Assembly: GCA_035527235.1 (NCBI GenBank)
Contig: DATLAV010000177.1
Span: forward strand, 1-7,764
Length of the DNA stretch: 7,764 nt
From: BS750m-G28 sp035527235
GTDB lineage: Archaea > Thermoproteota > Bathyarchaeia > TCS64
Direction of reading: 5' to 3'
The notes under the pieces: generated by a model
What the model was told of the DNA's origin: nothing
What the model saw: only the letters and a program-made list of their open reading frames with translations
Database searches by the model: none
Position numbers and translations under genes: made by a program
In this document: one piece after another, positions 5,009 through 7,764 of the stretch
Layout of the letters: every line of letters begins with the position of its first letter
How positions within the stretch are numbered: position 1 is the stretch's first letter

Positions 5009-7200
5009 GCAGACCAGGACAGCAGAACAACAAGGACAACCAGTCACAGCAGCCTCGCTCCCGGGGAATGATGGGCGGTCATGGACCGGGCATGATGGGC
5101 AGCATCGAGAAGGCGGAGGACGCCAGAGGAGCCCTGACCAGGCTCGTCAGGTACCTGGGCGACTACAAGTATCATCTTGTGATCATCGCCGCGCTGACCG
5201 GAGTGAGCTCCCTGCTCGCCCTCGCAGGCCCTTATCTCATCGGTCAGATCATCGACAAGGCTATCATTCCGGGGAACATGGACGTGCTCTTTAGTCTGAC
5301 CATGCTCCTCGCGGGCACGTACGTCTTCAGCGCCCTGGTCTCCATGGCCTCGGGCTGGGTCATGGCCATCATCAGCCAGAGGAGCCTGAAGAGGCTCAGG
5401 AAGGAGCTCTTTGGGCACATGCAGGCGCTAAGCCTCAGCTTCTTCGACAGGAGGATGGCCGGGGACCTCATGAGTAGGCTGACCAACGACGTCAACTCCG
5501 TCGGAACGGCGATATCATCGAATGTGACCCAGATCATCAGTAGCTCCATCACCCTAGTGGGTATCATCGTCATGATGTTCAGCCTGAACGCCTGGCTGGC
5601 GCTGGCGAGCCTCATAGCGTTCCCGGTGATGGTGGTCATCACTGCGGTGGTGGGTCAGAGGACCCGAGAGGGCTTCAGAGACCTCATGATGAATATGGGC
5701 ATGCTGAACAGCATAATACAGGAAACCATCACGGGCCAGAGGGTCGTGATCGCCTTCGAGCAGCAGGAGTCTGTGAACAGGAAGTTTACCGCCTCCAATG
5801 ACGCCGTGAAGGAGATAAGCATCAAGGCTAACACCTACGCCATGCTCATGATGCCCATCATGGGGATACTCAACAACGCCAACATCGCCATAGTAGCCGG
5901 CGTGGGTGGCTGGATGACCCTCCAGGGGATGGCCACAGTCGGCCTCATAGCCACGTTCCTCTCATACAACAGACGGTTCTCGGAGCCCCTACGCCAGTTC
6001 AGCAACATCTACAACAGCATACAGTCGGCCCTTGCGGGCGCAGAACGTATCTTTGAGGTTATCGACACGAGGCCTGAGCTCACGGACGCGCCCGACGCGA
6101 TCAGCGTGGACGACTTTGAGGGGTTGGTCGAGTTCAACGAGGTGGACTTCGAGTACGATGAGGGCGTCCCTGTCCTCAAGGACATCACCTTGAGGGCTGA
6201 GCCGGGTCAGACCATCGCGCTCGTGGGCCCAACTGGAGCGGGCAAGACCACCATCGTGAACCTCCTCACGAGGTTCTATGACATCAAGGACGGCAGCATC
6301 AAGATAGACGGCAACGACATCAGGAAGATAATGAAGGACGACCTCAGGCGGCAGCTTGGAATCGTTCTCCAGGATGTCTTCCTGTTCAGCGGAACCGTGA
6401 TGGACAACATCAGGTACGGCAGGCTGGACGCCACCGACGAGGAGTGCATACGGGCAGCCGAGCTGGCGAACGCCGACGGCTTCATACGGCGCCTACCCAA
6501 GGGATATAACACCGAACTCAGCGAGAGGGCGGCCAACATCAGCCAGGGACAGAAACAACTCATCAGCATCGCACGAGCCCTCGTAGCCGACCCAGCTATA
6601 CTGGTGCTGGACGAGGCTACGAGCAGCGTCGACACCCGAACCGAGATACAGATACAGGAAGCGTTCCAGACCCTCATGAAGGGGAGGACCAGCTTCGTCA
6701 TCGCCCACAGGCTGAGCACGATCCGCAAGGCAGACAGGGTGCTCGTCATCAACGACGGCGAGATCATCGAGAGGGGAACCCATCAGGAGCTCCTTGAGAA
6801 GAAGGGCTTCTACTACAGGATGTACATGAGCCAGTTCAAGGGGACCAATGGCGACGAGGACTTCGAGCGGATCAGACCCGTCGAGGCATTCGCACCGGCT
6901 ATGCCCTCCTTGGGCATGGAGGGATCGGGTATGCATGGGATGGGTGGTGGTAGAGGGATGGGGGGCATGCAGGGCATGTTCCCGGGGCGCAGCTTGGAGA
7001 TCGTGGAGACCTTCAGGGAGAAGGGGGCCACCTCACCGGAGACGGCGCTGTCCATCGAGGAGCTCGGTCTCCCGCCCATGTTCAGGATGATGATCCAGGG
7101 CCCCATGGGCCAGTTTGGCCTGTTCGCTGAGAAGGACGGCAAGTACTACATCGTAGAAGAACGGGTCGAACAGATACGGGCCCGCTTCGGAAACAGATAG
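5005..7200 (+). CDS. ABC exporter half-transporter with Met-rich tails and extra C-terminal module (second subunit)
   Basis: The 731-residue product starts at ATG within an ATGA overlap with the preceding gene. Residues 1-40 are Gln/Gly/Met-rich (GMMGGHGPGMMG at 21-32). The membrane domain spans about 45-350. The ATPase domain has Tyr384 at the A-loop, Walker A GPTGAGKT (408-415), Q456, a degenerate signature ISQGQ (512-516), Walker B LVLDE with catalytic E537, the SSVD D-loop and H568. Walker A/B and His here pair with the LSGGQ of the first subunit to make the working site; the other site is degenerate. About 110 residues follow the normal end (~620). They comprise a Met/Gly-rich linker (637-660, GMHGMGGGRGMGGMQGM) and a module (662-731) with a helix, ATSPETALSIEELGLP and a beta-hairpin-like EKDGKYYIVEERVEQI, resembling a small winged helix. 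Usual length is about 580-620. The role of the tail is unknown; metal binding or regulation is speculative. Confidence 0.93.
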   Translation: MSRPGQQNNKDNQSQQPRSRGMMGGHGPGMMGSIEKAEDARGALTRLVRYLGDYKYHLVIIAALTGVSSLLALAGPYLIGQIIDKAIIPGNMDVLFSLTMLLAGTYVFSALVSMASGWVMAIISQRSLKRLRKELFGHMQALSLSFFDRRMAGDLMSRLTNDVNSVGTAISSNVTQIISSSITLVGIIVMMFSLNAWLALASLIAFPVMVVITAVVGQRTREGFRDLMMNMGMLNSIIQETITGQRVVIAFEQQESVNRKFTASNDAVKEISIKANTYAMLMMPIMGILNNANIAIVAGVGGWMTLQGMATVGLIATFLSYNRRFSEPLRQFSNIYNSIQSALAGAERIFEVIDTRPELTDAPDAISVDDFEGLVEFNEVDFEYDEGVPVLKDITLRAEPGQTIALVGPTGAGKTTIVNLLTRFYDIKDGSIKIDGNDIRKIMKDDLRRQLGIVLQDVFLFSGTVMDNIRYGRLDATDEECIRAAELANADGFIRRLPKGYNTELSERAANISQGQKQLISIARALVADPAILVLDEATSSVDTRTEIQIQEAFQTLMKGRTSFVIAHRLSTIRKADRVLVINDGEIIERGTHQELLEKKGFYYRMYMSQFKGTNGDEDFERIRPVEAFAPAMPSLGMEGSGMHGMGGGRGMGGMQGMFPGRSLEIVETFREKGATSPETALSIEELGLPPMFRMMIQGPMGQFGLFAEKDGKYYIVEERVEQIRARFGNR

Positions 7201-7215
7201 GCACAACACACTCCC

Positions 7216-7238
7216 TTTTTCAAAAATTCTTCATTTTT
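7216..7238 (+). terminator. T-runs after the ABC operon
   Basis: CCCTTTTT (ending 7220) and ATTTTTAT (7233-7240) follow the stop by about 15-35 nt, as expected for archaeal termination. There is no clear hairpin. Confidence 0.5.
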
Positions 7239-7320
7239 ATAGGTTAGTTATAGATCATATTGAGTGCATCTTAAACTGCCCTAGGATACATGTTTTTCAG
7301 GGGAGTACGGCTGGATTGAG

Positions 7321-7328
7321 TTTAAATA
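7321..7328 (+). promoter_or_regulatory. TATA box of the secreted-protein gene
   Basis: TTTAAATA is an exact TATA consensus whose centre is about 31 nt before the ATG at 7356. Initiation is therefore predicted only a few bases before the start codon, giving a leaderless or nearly leaderless mRNA. This agrees with the absence of a Shine-Dalgarno sequence. Confidence 0.65.
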
Positions 7329-7355
7329 TCAGTTTCTACTCGTAGGTCGCTCGGT

Positions 7356-7764
7356 ATGATTGTAAGGAAAAAAGCCATTGTTATTCTAGTGTTGATGCTT
7401 GCACCCCTCGCCCTCAACCTCACATCGTCCTCAGCAGACGGTGAGTCCTGGCAGGTGGGAAACTTTAAGGACATGCTCAGCTTCGTCACGGAGATCGAGG
7501 TCCACAACGTCTACGTGGACCCCGAGGGCCCCATCACCAACATCTTCAGATACGAGATAGTCGGGGATGAAAACGTCGAAGGCGTGGACACGTGGAAGGT
7601 CGACTTCTTCATCGGGGAGGAAGAGACGGAGACAAACTACACTATCTGGGTCGATAAGGCGTCAGGATTAACGGTTAAGACCTTCTCAGACGGGATGGAG
7701 ATGACCGGGCTCATGGCAAACATGACGGGCACCATAGTATTCAGTATGTTCAACCTAGTGATAA
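7356..7764 (+). CDS. Secreted or membrane-anchored protein, N-terminal 136 aa (runs off window)
   Basis: The frame starts ATG ATT GTA AGG and stays open to the window edge, so the 3' end is missing. Residues 1-27 form a clear Sec-type signal peptide: basic MIVRKK, a hydrophobic core IVILVLMLAPLAL, then a small polar region ending SSA before DGES. No lipobox cysteine is present. The rest is rich in beta-prone stretches (FVTEIEVHNVYV, FRYEIVG, WKVDFFIG, YTIWVDKASGLTVKTF) typical of an extracellular beta-sheet domain. It also has two NxT sequons (NYT, NMT) that could be N-glycosylated. The pattern of repeated strands with WVDKxxG recalls LolA-like or related beta folds, but I do not recognise the family. 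It has its own promoter, separate from the ABC operon. A link to export is only suggested by proximity. Confidence 0.8.
   Translation, partial: MIVRKKAIVILVLMLAPLALNLTSSSADGESWQVGNFKDMLSFVTEIEVHNVYVDPEGPITNIFRYEIVGDENVEGVDTWKVDFFIGEEETETNYTIWVDKASGLTVKTFSDGMEMTGLMANMTGTIVFSMFNLVI

Noticed and set aside
4178..5047. Long minus-strand ORF of 289 codons
   Set aside because: It is antisense to the ATPase domain of the first ABC subunit. GC-rich codon bias creates long open antisense frames, and the product matches no family I know.
6276..6767. Minus-strand ORF of 163 codons within the second ABC gene
   Set aside because: It is an antisense shadow of the ATPase domain with a Ser/Leu/Met-biased low-complexity product.

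Overview
The window reads as archaeal chromosome. The clues are TTTAWATA-type TATA boxes upstream of genes, Shine-Dalgarno sites close to GGAGGTGAT, heavy use of AGG and other AG-rich codons, short T-runs after genes, and gene families common in archaea (M19 dipeptidase, PadR regulator, NfnA/SudB-type flavoprotein remnant). Coding DNA is moderately GC-rich and the spacers are clearly AT-rich. The phylum cannot be fixed from the sequence; Thermoplasmata-like or Asgard-like lineages are guesses only.

Layout. The window opens in the 3' half of a tRNA gene (1-43). An unrecognised basic helical ORF follows (93-413), then an AT-rich spacer with a TATA box. Next is a two-gene unit: a 22-residue lysine-rich microprotein (788-856), too short for routine gene calling, and a small cysteine-rich zinc protein with an acidic tail (871-1074). 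On the minus strand, 1244-1515 holds the decayed C-terminal end of an NfnA/SudB-type (NADPH-ferredoxin oxidoreductase/sulfide dehydrogenase) gene, broken by a frameshift and by a TGA at a cluster cysteine. A complete M19 dipeptidase gene follows (1629-2630).

The main unit is a three-gene operon (2769-7200): a PadR repressor and two ABC exporter half-transporters. The halves are complementary. The first has a normal LSGGQ but Asp and Gln in place of the catalytic Glu and the H-loop His. The second has a normal Glu and His but a degenerate ISQGQ. This is the asymmetric heterodimer pattern of TM287/288, LmrCD and BmrCD, and PadR next to such a pair parallels bacterial LmrR-LmrCD. The PadR promoter carries a tandem 12-bp repeat array running from just after the TATA box through the ribosome binding site, a strong candidate operator. 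The second half-transporter has Met/Gly-rich patches at both ends and an extra C-terminal module of about 70 residues.

The PadR/first-ABC junction appears to be an ATGA overlap changed to ATAA, leaving the first half-transporter without a standard start codon at the expected place. The window closes with the 5' part of a secreted protein gene whose promoter predicts an almost leaderless mRNA.

The most interesting points are the 12-bp operator array, the ATA start, the Met-rich ABC subunit, the oppositely charged microprotein/zinc-protein pair and the NfnA-like pseudogene.
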